DNA of 56,434 bases from CAZKNF01 sp964554105 (GTDB taxonomy: Bacteria; Bacteroidota; Rhodothermia; Rhodothermales; VXPQ01), in contig CAZKNF010000016.1 in NCBI GenBank assembly GCA_964554105.1, forward strand, positions 1 through 56,434, in the 5' to 3' direction. Under the pieces are notes generated by a model. It saw only the letters and a list, made by a program, of their open reading frames with translations, did no database searches and was not told the DNA's origin. Positions 18,281-26,947 of the stretch are shown here, piece after piece. The translations under genes were made by a program, and so were the position numbers. Positions within the stretch are counted from its first letter, which is position 1. The number at the start of each line of letters is the position of its first letter.

Positions 18281-19287
18281 GCCATGCTGATTCCATTACC
18301 GTCGTGAAGCCTCGCCTGGCTTTTGTGGGTGTCGGGTGGATCGGGCTGCATCGGATGAAGGCGATACTGGATGAGGACTGTGCCGTTGCCGCCGTACTGG
18401 CGGATCGGAGTACGGACGCAGTGCGGGACGCGCTGGAAGCCGCTCCATCGGCCACCGCATGCGAGGATCTCGACGACGTGTTGAGCAGCGACGTCGACGG
18501 CGTTGTGATCGCCACACCGAGCGGTCTGCATGCGGGGCAAGCTATCCGTGCTCTGGATGCCGGAAAGGCGGTTTTTTGTCAGAAGCCCCTCGGTCGCACA
18601 GCGGAGGAGGTGGCAGCCGTCGTGGAAGCCGCGCGTCGCAACGATCGCCTACTCGGAGTCGATCTGTCATACCGCTACACGTCAGCGATGCAAGCTGTCC
18701 ACACGGCGATTCGGGAAGGGAAAATCGGCCGCGTTTTTGGCGCCGATCTTGTGTTCCATAATGCATATGGTCCGGATAAGGACTGGGCGCACGATCCGGA
18801 GCTATCGGGTGGCGGCTGCGTCATCGATCTGGGCATTCATCTCGCGGACCTCCTGCTCTGGACGCTGGACGAAAAAGAAGTTCAACACGCGACAAGCGCC
18901 CTCTTCAGTGAAGGGCGACGGCTCACACTGCCGACCCGCGAAATCGAAGATTATGCCCAAATTGAACTGGGCCTTACCGGAGGTGCCTCGGCGCGCCTCA
19001 CCTGCTCCTGGCGGTTTTCGTGCGGCCGCGATGCAGTCATCGAAGCATCGTTTCACGGCACGGAGGGCGCGCTGTGCTTCCGCAACGTGGAGGGATCCTT
19101 CTACGATTTTACCGCGGAATTGCGCCGTGGTGCGCAAACCGAGGTGCTCGTGTCGCCGCCGGATGCATGGGGTGGCAGAGCCGCCGTGGCGTGGGCCGAG
19201 AGGCTCGCCGAGGGGGCGCGCTACGATGCTCGAATTGAGGATGCTGTAAATCTCGCCGAAGCCATAGACATGATGTACGGAAGATGA
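18277..19287 (+). CDS. Gfo/Idh/MocA-family oxidoreductase
   Basis: 336 residues. The N-terminal Rossmann fold (LAFVGVGWIGLHRM) and the conserved lysine in FCQKPLGRT (usually EKP) mark the family; the substrate domain has GGGCVIDLGIHLADLLLW with the catalytic Asp-x-x-x-His. Members reduce or oxidise sugars and inositols with NAD(P). It has no signal peptide. Placed directly after an alcohol dehydrogenase with a 4-base overlap and before a glycosyltransferase with another, it probably takes part in making or modifying the sugar or cyclitol unit of the cluster product. inositol 2-dehydrogenase is one possible specificity; not provable here. Confidence 0.83.
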   Translation: MSHADSITVVKPRLAFVGVGWIGLHRMKAILDEDCAVAAVLADRSTDAVRDALEAAPSATACEDLDDVLSSDVDGVVIATPSGLHAGQAIRALDAGKAVFCQKPLGRTAEEVAAVVEAARRNDRLLGVDLSYRYTSAMQAVHTAIREGKIGRVFGADLVFHNAYGPDKDWAHDPELSGGGCVIDLGIHLADLLLWTLDEKEVQHATSALFSEGRRLTLPTREIEDYAQIELGLTGGASARLTCSWRFSCGRDAVIEASFHGTEGALCFRNVEGSFYDFTAELRRGAQTEVLVSPPDAWGGRAAVAWAERLAEGARYDARIEDAVNLAEAIDMMYGR

Positions 19288-20465
19288 GGTCGACGATGGC
19301 AGCTGAGGGAACGCCCGACAAGGTGCTAATGAGCACAGACACCGTCGGTGGGGTCTGGAATTACGCGATCGAACTCGCTCGTGCGCTCGGCGAACGGGGT
19401 ATACGCGTCGTTCTGGCTGCGATGGGCGATGAGCCGTCCCCGTCTCAGCTCGACGGAGCGGCGAGTATAGACACGCTCGTACTCGAGTCGCGGCCGTACA
19501 AGCTCGAATGGATGCGGGGCGCGTGGGACGACGTAGATGCCGCCGGGGAGTGGCTCCTCGACCTGGAAGCGTCATATCGGCCCGACGTCATTCACCTGAA
19601 CGGTTATGCTCACGGATCGCTTCCGTGGACCGCGCCCGCATTGGTCGTGGGGCATTCGTGCGTATGGTCGTGGTTTCATGCCGTCCGAGGCGAGGCGCCG
19701 CCAGCCGGATGGGAGCGGTATCGTTCGAGAATCGCGGAGGGCCTTCATTCCGCAACCATGGTGACGGCGCCGACGAGCGCGATGCTCTCGGAGCTTCGCA
19801 GGCACTACGGCAGCTTCACGTCAGGCGGTGTGGCGTACAACGCCCGCCGCACCGACTCGCTGACTCCACTGGAGCGGGAGAATTTCGTGCTCACGGCCGG
19901 CCGGCTGTGGGACGAAGCGAAGAACGTGCACGTCCTCGATGCAGCAGCTGAATCGATCGACTGGCCCGTTTTCGCCGCCGGTGCTGTGAATAATCCGGAC
20001 GGTGGTGACGTAAAGTTCGGGGCTGTGCAGTTGCTGGGCGTTCTTCCGCCTTCCGATCTCGGCAGGTGGATGGGACGGGCGTCGATTTACGCGCTGCCGG
20101 CGCGGTACGAACCATTCGGTTTGACCGCTCTCGAAGCTGCGCATGCCGGATGTGCCCTCGTGCTCGGCGACATCGACTCTCTGAGAGAGATATGGCAGGA
20201 TGCGGCAATTTTCGTAGATCCCGAAGACAGCGACGTACTCGCGCAAACCGTGAACACGCTGATCTCCGACCGGAGGCTGCTCGACGAGATGGCCGACCGG
20301 GCACGGCGCAGAGCGGCCGAGTTCACTCCTGAGCACATGGTGACGACGTACCTGGAGATGTATGGATGCATGATGTCGGCTGCGAAAACGACCCGGAGGG
20401 ACCGTCCGCCGATACCTGTCAAGAACGAGCAGTCCTCGAACGTATTCGGAGGGATGACCACATGA
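19284..20465 (+). CDS. Family 4 glycosyltransferase (GT-B)
   Basis: 393 residues from an ATG overlapping the previous stop; a second ATG four codons later is possible. N-terminal GT-B half: VLMSTDTVGGVWNYAIELARAL with the glycine-rich loop. C-terminal half: FVLTAGRLWDEAKN and the donor-binding EPFGLTALEAAHAG (the E-x7-E motif of retaining GT4 enzymes). It should transfer a sugar from a nucleotide donor to a cytoplasmic acceptor. No membrane segment is visible, which fits a small soluble product rather than a lipid-linked one. Its stop overlaps the next glycosyltransferase. Confidence 0.85.
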   Translation: MRSTMAAEGTPDKVLMSTDTVGGVWNYAIELARALGERGIRVVLAAMGDEPSPSQLDGAASIDTLVLESRPYKLEWMRGAWDDVDAAGEWLLDLEASYRPDVIHLNGYAHGSLPWTAPALVVGHSCVWSWFHAVRGEAPPAGWERYRSRIAEGLHSATMVTAPTSAMLSELRRHYGSFTSGGVAYNARRTDSLTPLERENFVLTAGRLWDEAKNVHVLDAAAESIDWPVFAAGAVNNPDGGDVKFGAVQLLGVLPPSDLGRWMGRASIYALPARYEPFGLTALEAAHAGCALVLGDIDSLREIWQDAAIFVDPEDSDVLAQTVNTLISDRRLLDEMADRARRRAAEFTPEHMVTTYLEMYGCMMSAAKTTRRDRPPIPVKNEQSSNVFGGMTT

Positions 20466-21580
20466 AGATCGCGCTGTTCTACCATTCTCTAGTATCCGAT
20501 TGGAACCACGGAAATGCGCACTTTCTCCGGGGCGTGGCGACGGAACTGACGGTGCGTGGACACGACGTGCAGATCTTCGAGCCGCGCGACGGATGGAGCA
20601 AGACGAACCTCGTGGCGGAGCATGGACGACGACCGATCGAGGTGTTTTCCGAGATGTACCCGCGGCTGCGGAGCATCGAGTACGATGAAAAGAGCCTCGA
20701 TCTGGATACTGCTCTCGACGGCGTCGATCTGGTGATCGTGCACGAATGGAATGCACCTGGAGTTGTTCGACGGATTGGCGAACATCGGCGCCGCACCGCT
20801 CGCGATTACGCGCTACTCTTTCACGATACGCATCATCGGTGCGTGACGGAGCCGGAGGAGATGTCTGAGTACGACCTGCGAGGCTACGACGGCGTGCTTG
20901 CCTTCGGACGAATCCTCCGTGACATCTATATCGCGAATGGCTGGGCACGGCGCGCCTGGATCTGGCACGAAGGAGCGGACACGAGGGTGTTCCAGCCGAT
21001 AGAGTCGCCGGCTGTAGAAGGTGATGTGGTGTGGATCGGCAATTGGGGTGACGACGAACGCAGCGATGAAATTGACGAGTTCTTGGTGGGTCCCGTGCGG
21101 CGCCTTGGACTCCGCGCGGCCGTGTACGGAGTCCGCTACCCCGCGGCTGCCAGAAAGCGCCTGCTGACGTCCGGAATCCGCTATCACGGCTGGCTTCCGA
21201 ACTACATGGTGCCGACCGTCTTCTCTCGCTTCGGCGTAACGGTTCACATACCGCGGCGGCCGTACGCAGCGGCTCTTCCCGGCATTCCCACGATCCGGCC
21301 TTTCGAAGCGCTGGCCTGCGGAATTCCGCTTATCAGCGCTCCGTGGGACGATGCTGAGGACCTCTTCGAACCGGGCAAGGATTTTCTGGTGGCGCGGAGC
21401 GGCCGAGAAATGCAGGAGCATCTCCGCTACCTGTTGAATGATCCCGCCGCTGCACGTGAACTGGGGATGAGAGGTCGAGCGACCGTGCTGAAGAAGCACA
21501 CGTGCGCCCATCGTGTCGACGAGCTTATGGCGATATGCGCGGATCTTGGCGTCAGACAGACAGATGCAGCAGCAGCATGA
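20462..21580 (+). CDS. CgeB-like glycosyltransferase 1
   Basis: 372 residues from the ATG at 20462 (ATGA overlap with the preceding gene). The start MKIALFYHSLVSDWNHGNAH and the C-terminal PTIRPFEALACGIPLISA followed by DLFEPGKDFLVA match CgeB-type GT-B proteins, where the C-terminal motif binds the nucleotide sugar. Family members glycosylate spore coats in Bacillus, but most bacterial copies lie in sugar-metabolite clusters. One of three CgeB-like proteins here (others at 21577 and 24936), and the most divergent in its donor-binding half. Acceptor and donor unknown. Confidence 0.75.
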   Translation: MKIALFYHSLVSDWNHGNAHFLRGVATELTVRGHDVQIFEPRDGWSKTNLVAEHGRRPIEVFSEMYPRLRSIEYDEKSLDLDTALDGVDLVIVHEWNAPGVVRRIGEHRRRTARDYALLFHDTHHRCVTEPEEMSEYDLRGYDGVLAFGRILRDIYIANGWARRAWIWHEGADTRVFQPIESPAVEGDVVWIGNWGDDERSDEIDEFLVGPVRRLGLRAAVYGVRYPAAARKRLLTSGIRYHGWLPNYMVPTVFSRFGVTVHIPRRPYAAALPGIPTIRPFEALACGIPLISAPWDDAEDLFEPGKDFLVARSGREMQEHLRYLLNDPAAARELGMRGRATVLKKHTCAHRVDELMAICADLGVRQTDAAAA

Positions 21581-22785
21581 ACGAAGGGAAGAAAGCTGGA
21601 GACGCTATATCGATGACGGATAGAGCTGATGTTCCTTCGATCGATGCGGGTCCGGACGGAACGAGCGAGCCCGGCAGTCGAAGCGGATCCGCAGGTGGGT
21701 TCAGGATTGTTGTTCTCGGATTGTCCATCAGTTCGTCCTGGGGTAACGGTCACGCCACGACGTACCGATCGCTTCTGCGGGAGCTCCACCGTCGTGGTCA
21801 CCGGTTGACATTTCTCGAGCGTGATGTGCCATGGTACGCATCGAATCGCGACTTGCCACAACCGTCCTATTGCAGTCTGGCACTGTACGGCAGCGTCGAT
21901 GACCTTCGGGATCGGTACCGTGAGGAGATCAGCGCAGCGGATTTTGTGATCGTCGGTTCCTTCGTGCCCGATGGTGTGGATGTTGCGAGATGGGTGCTGG
22001 CGACGGCTGCGGCGCCGGTGGCCTTTTATGACATAGACACGCCGGTCACGCTGGCGAAGATGGATCGTGGTGACTACGAGTACATCGAACCAGCGCTTAT
22101 TCCCGAGTTCGATCTCTACCTTTCCTTTACGGGCGGAAGCACACTCGACAGATTAGAGGGTCAGCTCGGTGCGCGGGCCGCACGTGCGCTCTTCTGCTCG
22201 GTCGATCCTGACGACTACTATCCTGAACCCTGCGAGCTTCGCTATGATCTCGGGTACATGGGTACGTACAGCGACGATCGGCAGCCCCGGCTCGAACGAA
22301 GGCTCTCGGATGCAGCACGCCTCTGGCCGGAAGGACGCTTCATTATCGCGGGTCCGGGGTATCCCGACGATGTGTCGCGTCCGCCGAATGTCGAGTTTGT
22401 GGATCACCTTCCGCCATCGCAGCACCGGCAATTCTACAATTCTCAGCGCTTTACCCTCAATATCACGCGCGTCGACATGGTGCGCGTCGGCTACGCGCCC
22501 AGTGTGCGGTTATTTGAGGCTGCAGCGTGCGGTACTCCAATTATTAGCGACTACTGGCAGGGCATTGAAACGATTCTCGAACCCGACCGAGAGATCCTGA
22601 TCAGCCATTCCGGCGAAGATACCCTGCGCTATCTGAGAGAGATGCCGGACGACGAGCGTCGGGCGATCGGCAGCCGCGCACGAGAACGGGTTCTCTCTTC
22701 GCATACGGCTGCATGCCGGGCGAAGGAGCTCGAAGACTTCATGGCCGAAGCGATGAGCTACGACAAGGCCCCTACAGCGGAGTAG
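21577..22785 (+). CDS. CgeB-like glycosyltransferase 2
   Basis: 402 residues from the ATG at 21577, which overlaps the stop of the preceding gene (ATGA). The first 45 residues are polar and poorly conserved, so the ATG at 21613 may also serve. Core: LGLSISSSWGNGHATTYRSLL, a Rossmann-like start; LGYMGTYSDDRQPRLE; TLNITRVDMVRVGYAPSVRLFEAAACG, where the Ser/Arg-Phe-Glu motif contacts the donor. This last stretch is close to the one in the 24936 gene, suggesting duplication. Probably acts in sequence with gene 20462. Confidence 0.75.
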   Translation: MNEGKKAGDAISMTDRADVPSIDAGPDGTSEPGSRSGSAGGFRIVVLGLSISSSWGNGHATTYRSLLRELHRRGHRLTFLERDVPWYASNRDLPQPSYCSLALYGSVDDLRDRYREEISAADFVIVGSFVPDGVDVARWVLATAAAPVAFYDIDTPVTLAKMDRGDYEYIEPALIPEFDLYLSFTGGSTLDRLEGQLGARAARALFCSVDPDDYYPEPCELRYDLGYMGTYSDDRQPRLERRLSDAARLWPEGRFIIAGPGYPDDVSRPPNVEFVDHLPPSQHRQFYNSQRFTLNITRVDMVRVGYAPSVRLFEAAACGTPIISDYWQGIETILEPDREILISHSGEDTLRYLREMPDDERRAIGSRARERVLSSHTAACRAKELEDFMAEAMSYDKAPTAE

Positions 22786-22791
22786 ATAGAG

Positions 22792-23613
22792 ATGGCCGAT
22801 ACCCTGGAGACGGAAATTCTGTCGGCGCGGTCCGCGACGGAGCGGGAGCTTGCCGAACTAGGACCTTGGTTCCACAATTTACATCTGCCCGACGGCACGC
22901 AGACGGCGCCCAATCACAGGTTAGGCGATTTCCCTGCGACCAAATGGATCGAGATTGAGGATCGTCTTCCGGCGGATCTGTCCGGATGGACGGCCCTAGA
23001 TGTTGGCTGCAATGCCGGATTCTATACGTTCGAGCTGGCAAAGCGGGGCGCGGACGTGTTCGGGATAGATGTCGAAGCGCGCTACCTGAAGCAGGCTCGT
23101 TGGGCGGCTCGACGACTGGATCTGGCGGGTTCTGTCGAATTTGAACAGATGCAGGTATACGATCTGGCCAAATTGACGCGCTCATTCGATCTCATTCTGT
23201 TCCTCGGAGTCTTCTATCACCTTCGCTATCCGCTGCTGGCACTGGACATTCTGTCCCAAAAGGTGAAACGTGTGATGGCGTTTCAATCTCTCACAATTCC
23301 CGGCGAAGGTACTTTGGACAGCAGAACGGACTACGACTTCGAGGATCGCAAAGCATTTCTCGATCCCGGATGGCCCAAGATGGCCTTCGTGGAGGAACGG
23401 TTCGCCGGCGATCCGACGAACTGGTGGGTGCCGAATCATGCTGGAATAGAGGCGATGCTCAGGTCGGCGGGCTTGCGAATCACCGCCCAGCCATCGCACG
23501 ACATGTATCTGTGTGAGCGCGATGACGCGCACCCCACGGCCGCGCAGGAGTTCATCCAGCAACAGCTGTTTTCAGCGACGAGCGGTCAGGTCGCCTGGAG
23601 AGGAGGATATTGA
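22792..23613 (+). CDS. SAM-dependent methyltransferase (TIGR04290-like)
   Basis: 273 residues. A Rossmann methyltransferase with motif I ALDVGCNAGFYTFELA, an acidic GIDVEARYL that binds the SAM ribose, and FDLILFLGVFYHLRYP as motif IV. The N-terminal segment LGPWFHNLHLPDGTQTAP is a conserved lead-in I associate with TIGR04290, a subfamily reported within sugar-metabolite clusters that also hold CgeB-like glycosyltransferases; this link is from memory and should be confirmed by HMM. It starts 6 bases after the previous stop. It likely O-methylates a sugar or cyclitol hydroxyl of the cluster product. Confidence 0.75.
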   Translation: MADTLETEILSARSATERELAELGPWFHNLHLPDGTQTAPNHRLGDFPATKWIEIEDRLPADLSGWTALDVGCNAGFYTFELAKRGADVFGIDVEARYLKQARWAARRLDLAGSVEFEQMQVYDLAKLTRSFDLILFLGVFYHLRYPLLALDILSQKVKRVMAFQSLTIPGEGTLDSRTDYDFEDRKAFLDPGWPKMAFVEERFAGDPTNWWVPNHAGIEAMLRSAGLRITAQPSHDMYLCERDDAHPTAAQEFIQQQLFSATSGQVAWRGGY

Positions 23614-23669
23614 AAAACGCGAGTGGACACGTTCCACAATGGCCATCAAGGTCGCTGTAGCGAGGCGTT

Positions 23670-24734
23670 ATGCGAGAAAGTCAAAGTGGAGCGATTAGGG
23701 ATGGCGGCATTTCTGAGGGAGCGCGCCTGTCGCTTATTTTCGTGGCTGTAGTAGCCCTGGCATTATTCATCTGGAAAATTGCCACGGTACTTCTTCTCGC
23801 GTTCGTTGGTGTTCTCTTTGCCGTGTTTCTCCGCGGACTCGCCCATCGTCTCAGCGACCACAGCCCGCTTTCTACTTCATGGGCGCTCGCCGTCGTCTCT
23901 CTCGCTATCGTCGCGGTGCTGGCTGCTATGGTTCTGTTGATGGGGCCGAGAATCTCCGATCAGGTACAACAACTTACGGAAACGCTGCCGCAATCAATCG
24001 GTCAGCTTCAGCAAGCCGTTCAGCAGACGGAGTTGGGAGCATATGTTCTCCAACAAGTGCAGACTTCGAACGGAGGTCTAAACCTCGGGAGCAACATCTT
24101 TTCTCAGCTAACCGGCACCGCATCTCGGGTCATCGGAGGCCTCATGGACGTGGTGCTCATACTTTTTGCAGCGATCTTTTTTGCTATCGATCCCGGTCTT
24201 TACAAGAGGGGTGTTTCGCTGCTTCTTCCGAAAAGCAAGGAGAGCAGATTCGAGGATGCACTCGACGCGACAGGAGATGCTCTCTGGAAGTGGTTGATGG
24301 GCAAAATTGTCGCGATGCTTTTTGTCGGCGTCGCCGTAACGGTCGGCCTCACCTTGCTGGGGATCCCACTGGCACTTACGCTTGGAATTATCGCCGGGCT
24401 TTTCGACTTCATTCCGTTTTTTGGGCCCATAGTTGCCGCCGTGCCCGGCATACTGCTCGGATTGACCGTCGGGCCATCCAATGCATTGTATGCAGCGCTG
24501 GTATACTTTGCAGCTCAGCAGATCGAAGGAAACGTGCTGACTCCACTTGTGCAGCGTAGAGCCGTATCGGTGCCGCCGGTCCTTGTCTTATTTGCCGTGA
24601 TAGCCGGCGGTTTACTTTTCGGTGTACTCGGCATGCTAGTCGCGACGCCCCTCGTAGTCGTCGCGATGGTGATGATATCAATGCTGTATGTTGAAGATGC
24701 GCTCGGAAAAGATGTAGCGATTCCGGGAACGTAA
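23670..24734 (+). CDS. AI-2E/PerM-family transporter
   Basis: 354 residues with about eight hydrophobic segments. N-terminal helices (LSLIFVAVVALALFIW and LLLAFVGVLFAVFL) are followed by a soluble loop of about 70 residues rich in Gln (QLTETLPQSIGQLQQAV), then LFDFIPFFGPIVAAVPGILLG, the best-conserved AI-2E signature, and AQQIEGNVLTPLVQ. Such proteins export or import small molecules, or ions in some cases. Located inside the glycoconjugate cluster, it is a candidate exporter of the product, though the family is too broad to be sure. Confidence 0.85.
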   Translation: MRESQSGAIRDGGISEGARLSLIFVAVVALALFIWKIATVLLLAFVGVLFAVFLRGLAHRLSDHSPLSTSWALAVVSLAIVAVLAAMVLLMGPRISDQVQQLTETLPQSIGQLQQAVQQTELGAYVLQQVQTSNGGLNLGSNIFSQLTGTASRVIGGLMDVVLILFAAIFFAIDPGLYKRGVSLLLPKSKESRFEDALDATGDALWKWLMGKIVAMLFVGVAVTVGLTLLGIPLALTLGIIAGLFDFIPFFGPIVAAVPGILLGLTVGPSNALYAALVYFAAQQIEGNVLTPLVQRRAVSVPPVLVLFAVIAGGLLFGVLGMLVATPLVVVAMVMISMLYVEDALGKDVAIPGT

Positions 24735-24778
24735 CCCGCCAATCTTTCGGGCGGTATGACGAAGCGTTAGCATTACAG

Positions 24779-24852
24779 GATCGTAAACGATCGCTCACGA
24801 GATGCTCACAAGCTGGCCATCAAGTGGTGGCCTGAGTGGGTACCTTCTACAT
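24779..24852 (+). promoter_or_regulatory. Second copy of the cluster leader motif
   Basis: Upstream of the CgeB-like gene at 24936. It contains GATCGTAAACGATC (24779-24792; inverted repeat GATCGT/ACGATC around AA), TGCTCACAAG at 24803-24812 and GTACCTTCTACA at 24840-24851, matching words upstream of 14011. The spacing between the last two words is 37 bases here and 38 there. A new transcript may start in this region, since it follows the 201-base break after the AI-2E gene. Confidence 0.35.
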
Positions 24853-24935
24853 TGATTCGCCTCGGCGGTACAGCTTCCGTCGCACAGATACGTACTACTC
24901 GCAGCAATCTACTTCTCTAAGACACGGAGCGACCT

Positions 24936-26024
24936 ATGAACGTAGCATTTTTCGGCTCGAGCCTCGTATCAGCCTACTGGAACGGTGCGGCGACATATTA
25001 TCGCGGTATAATCCGGGCACTCCACGAGCGCGGATACCGAACGACGTTTTACGAACCAGACGCATACGACCGCCAGGAACACCGGGATATTCCGGACCCC
25101 GAATACGCGGAGATCGTGGTCTACGAGGCGGAGGAGGAGAATGACGTTCTGGAGGCCGTCGAAAGCGCGCGCGAGGCGGATCTCGTCGTCAAAGCGAGCG
25201 GTGTCGGAGTCCATGACGAGCTGCTCGAGAAGGCCGTGTTGGACCTCAAGTCACCGGATCGTCTAGTCGTTTTCTGGGATGTGGACGCCCCTGCCACGCT
25301 CGAAAGGATGCAGAACGACCCCGAAGATACCTTTCGGGCACTCGTGCCCGAATACGACATGATATTGACGTACGGAGGCGGCGCCCCTGTCGTGGAGTCA
25401 TACGAGGCGTTGGGTGCGCGGCGTTGCGTGCCGATTTACAATGCACTGGATCCGACCACGCACCATCCGGTGGAGCCGGATCCAAGATTCGAAGGCGATC
25501 TCGGATTCCTCGGAAATCGGATGCCGGATCGGGAGATGCGCGTGTGGGAATTTTTCTTTCACCCTGCTCGTCGGCTTCAGGACAAACGATTTCTGATCGG
25601 GGGAAGTGGATGGGATCAGAATGTGTTGGAGGCGGGCAACGTCGCGTATCTGGGCCACGTCTACACGCGTGACCACAACGCTTTTAATTGCACGCCGCTT
25701 GCCGTCCTTAATATTACGAGAGAGAGCATGGTTCGCTTCGGGTATTCGCCTGCCACCCGCGTATTTGAGGCCGCCGGTGCAGGCGCGTGCCTGATCACCG
25801 ACTCATGGGACGGCATCGAGCTGTTTCTCGAGCCGGGCTCCGAATGCCTTGTGGCCAAGACCGGCGACGAAGTGATCGAAATCCTCCGGGATCTCGACGC
25901 CGGCCGGGCTCGCCCGATGGGTGAAGCTGCCCGCGAGCGCGTGCTCTCGGAACACACTTACTCCCATCGGGCGGCCGAACTCGACGCCCTCCTTAAGGAC
26001 GCGCGGTCGAGGGCCGCGGCTTGA
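24936..26024 (+). CDS. CgeB-like glycosyltransferase 3
   Basis: 362 residues. Start MNVAFFGSSLVSAYWNGAATYY resembles the other two CgeB-like proteins here (Gly/Ser-rich loop followed by a Trp-Asn-Gly). C-terminal donor-binding half: LGFLGNRMPDREMRVWEFF, then LNITRESMVRFGYSPATRVFEAAGAG and ELFLEPGSECLVA. The LNITR...VRFGYSP motif is almost the same as in gene 21577, so these two are likely recent paralogues. It is separated from the main operon by the AI-2E gene and its own leader. Confidence 0.78.
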   Translation: MNVAFFGSSLVSAYWNGAATYYRGIIRALHERGYRTTFYEPDAYDRQEHRDIPDPEYAEIVVYEAEEENDVLEAVESAREADLVVKASGVGVHDELLEKAVLDLKSPDRLVVFWDVDAPATLERMQNDPEDTFRALVPEYDMILTYGGGAPVVESYEALGARRCVPIYNALDPTTHHPVEPDPRFEGDLGFLGNRMPDREMRVWEFFFHPARRLQDKRFLIGGSGWDQNVLEAGNVAYLGHVYTRDHNAFNCTPLAVLNITRESMVRFGYSPATRVFEAAGAGACLITDSWDGIELFLEPGSECLVAKTGDEVIEILRDLDAGRARPMGEAARERVLSEHTYSHRAAELDALLKDARSRAAA

Positions 26025-26094
26025 CGGATTTTCGACCGGTACCATCCGGATGCCGGCTGGCCGGCGCGGTAGGTAGACGCGGTCGCGGAGTTTG

Positions 26095-26583
26095 CTATGC
26101 CGGCATAGCTTCCGGATTTACCGCCTCTTTAGCGACCTTGTTCAGCTTCTGATCCGCTTCTTTCTCTTCGGCGAGGGTTTTACTGAGGAGGTCGTGATCT
26201 TCGGTGAAGCCGAGCATTTTTGCGTAGGTTGCCGCGGTTCCGTATCCGGAGATTTCGTAATGCTCGACCCGCTGCGCAGCCGCTATGATCGCTGCATCGC
26301 GTACGTCCGATGCCTTCGCTTCCTCCATCAAATCCTCTCCTTCGGAAATCAGGCCGCGCATCGCTTTGCAGACCGTTCCCGACTGGCCTTTGTCGAGCCG
26401 CTTGAAAATTTTATCGAGCCGGTTTCGCTGCTCCTTTGTTTCGTTAAGATGCTCCTGAAGCGCATCTTTCAACGATTTGTGCTCTGCCTTTTTTGCCATC
26501 TTCGGCAGCGCCTCGATGATCTGGCTTTCGGCATCGTGGAGATCCCGAAGTTCGTGGATGTATAAATCTTGCAGGTTCTTCAT
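26095..26583 (-). CDS. DUF892 ferritin-like protein (YciE/YciF type)
   Basis: 162 residues from the ATG at 26583, preceded by GGAGAAAG at a good distance; a longer frame to 26610 is less likely. The start MKNLQDLYIHELRDLHDAE is the family hallmark, and the four-helix bundle carries Glu and His metal ligands in HELRDLHDAE, LNETKEQRNRLD, RVEHYEISGYGT and LAEEKEADQKL. These stress-induced proteins form diiron bundles of unproven activity. It runs opposite to the glycoconjugate genes on both sides. DUF892 genes are often found near stress and desiccation genes, which hints at the role of the cluster. Confidence 0.88.
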   Translation of the reverse strand: MKNLQDLYIHELRDLHDAESQIIEALPKMAKKAEHKSLKDALQEHLNETKEQRNRLDKIFKRLDKGQSGTVCKAMRGLISEGEDLMEEAKASDVRDAAIIAAAQRVEHYEISGYGTAATYAKMLGFTEDHDLLSKTLAEEKEADQKLNKVAKEAVNPEAMPA

Positions 26584-26947
26584 ACGTCTTTCTCCTCTGT
26601 CATACTTCACATGGCACTTTCCGGGACTCTCCCGGCTCCGAATTATATTACATCCGGACCCGCTCTATTGTTGTCGTATACCGTAGTCGAAGGGGGTGCC
26701 GCGCCGTACCTTTTCGGTAACGTATCCAATGGCGTAGCAGCTCCGATGATTATGTATGCGAGATCGGCTGTCGCTCCCTTTGTCAATTGGTTCATCATGG
26801 TGGTTGCTGATGTAGTTACATTCCGATTACACGCGTAACAAACTGCATATTCCGATGCAGCAACTTCTTGTACGTATTTCGGATGTGCTGAGCATCTCTT
26901 AAGGTGAGACATTCCACCGCATTAATGTCATCCAGGAGAGATCGCTT
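26584..26947. other. Divergent intergenic region, function not identified
   Basis: 364 bases between two divergently transcribed genes, which should hold both promoters. I see no convincing -35/-10 pair, RNA or coding sequence; open frames on both strands (for example 26643-26912 minus) have no recognisable similarity. A stop codon lies in frame at 26899-26901 ahead of the gene at 26948, so that gene does not extend far upstream. Confidence 0.4.

Noticed and set aside
26643..26912. 89-codon minus-strand frame in the divergent region
   Set aside because: No similarity recognised and no ribosome site; the opposite strand is also open, which suggests chance.
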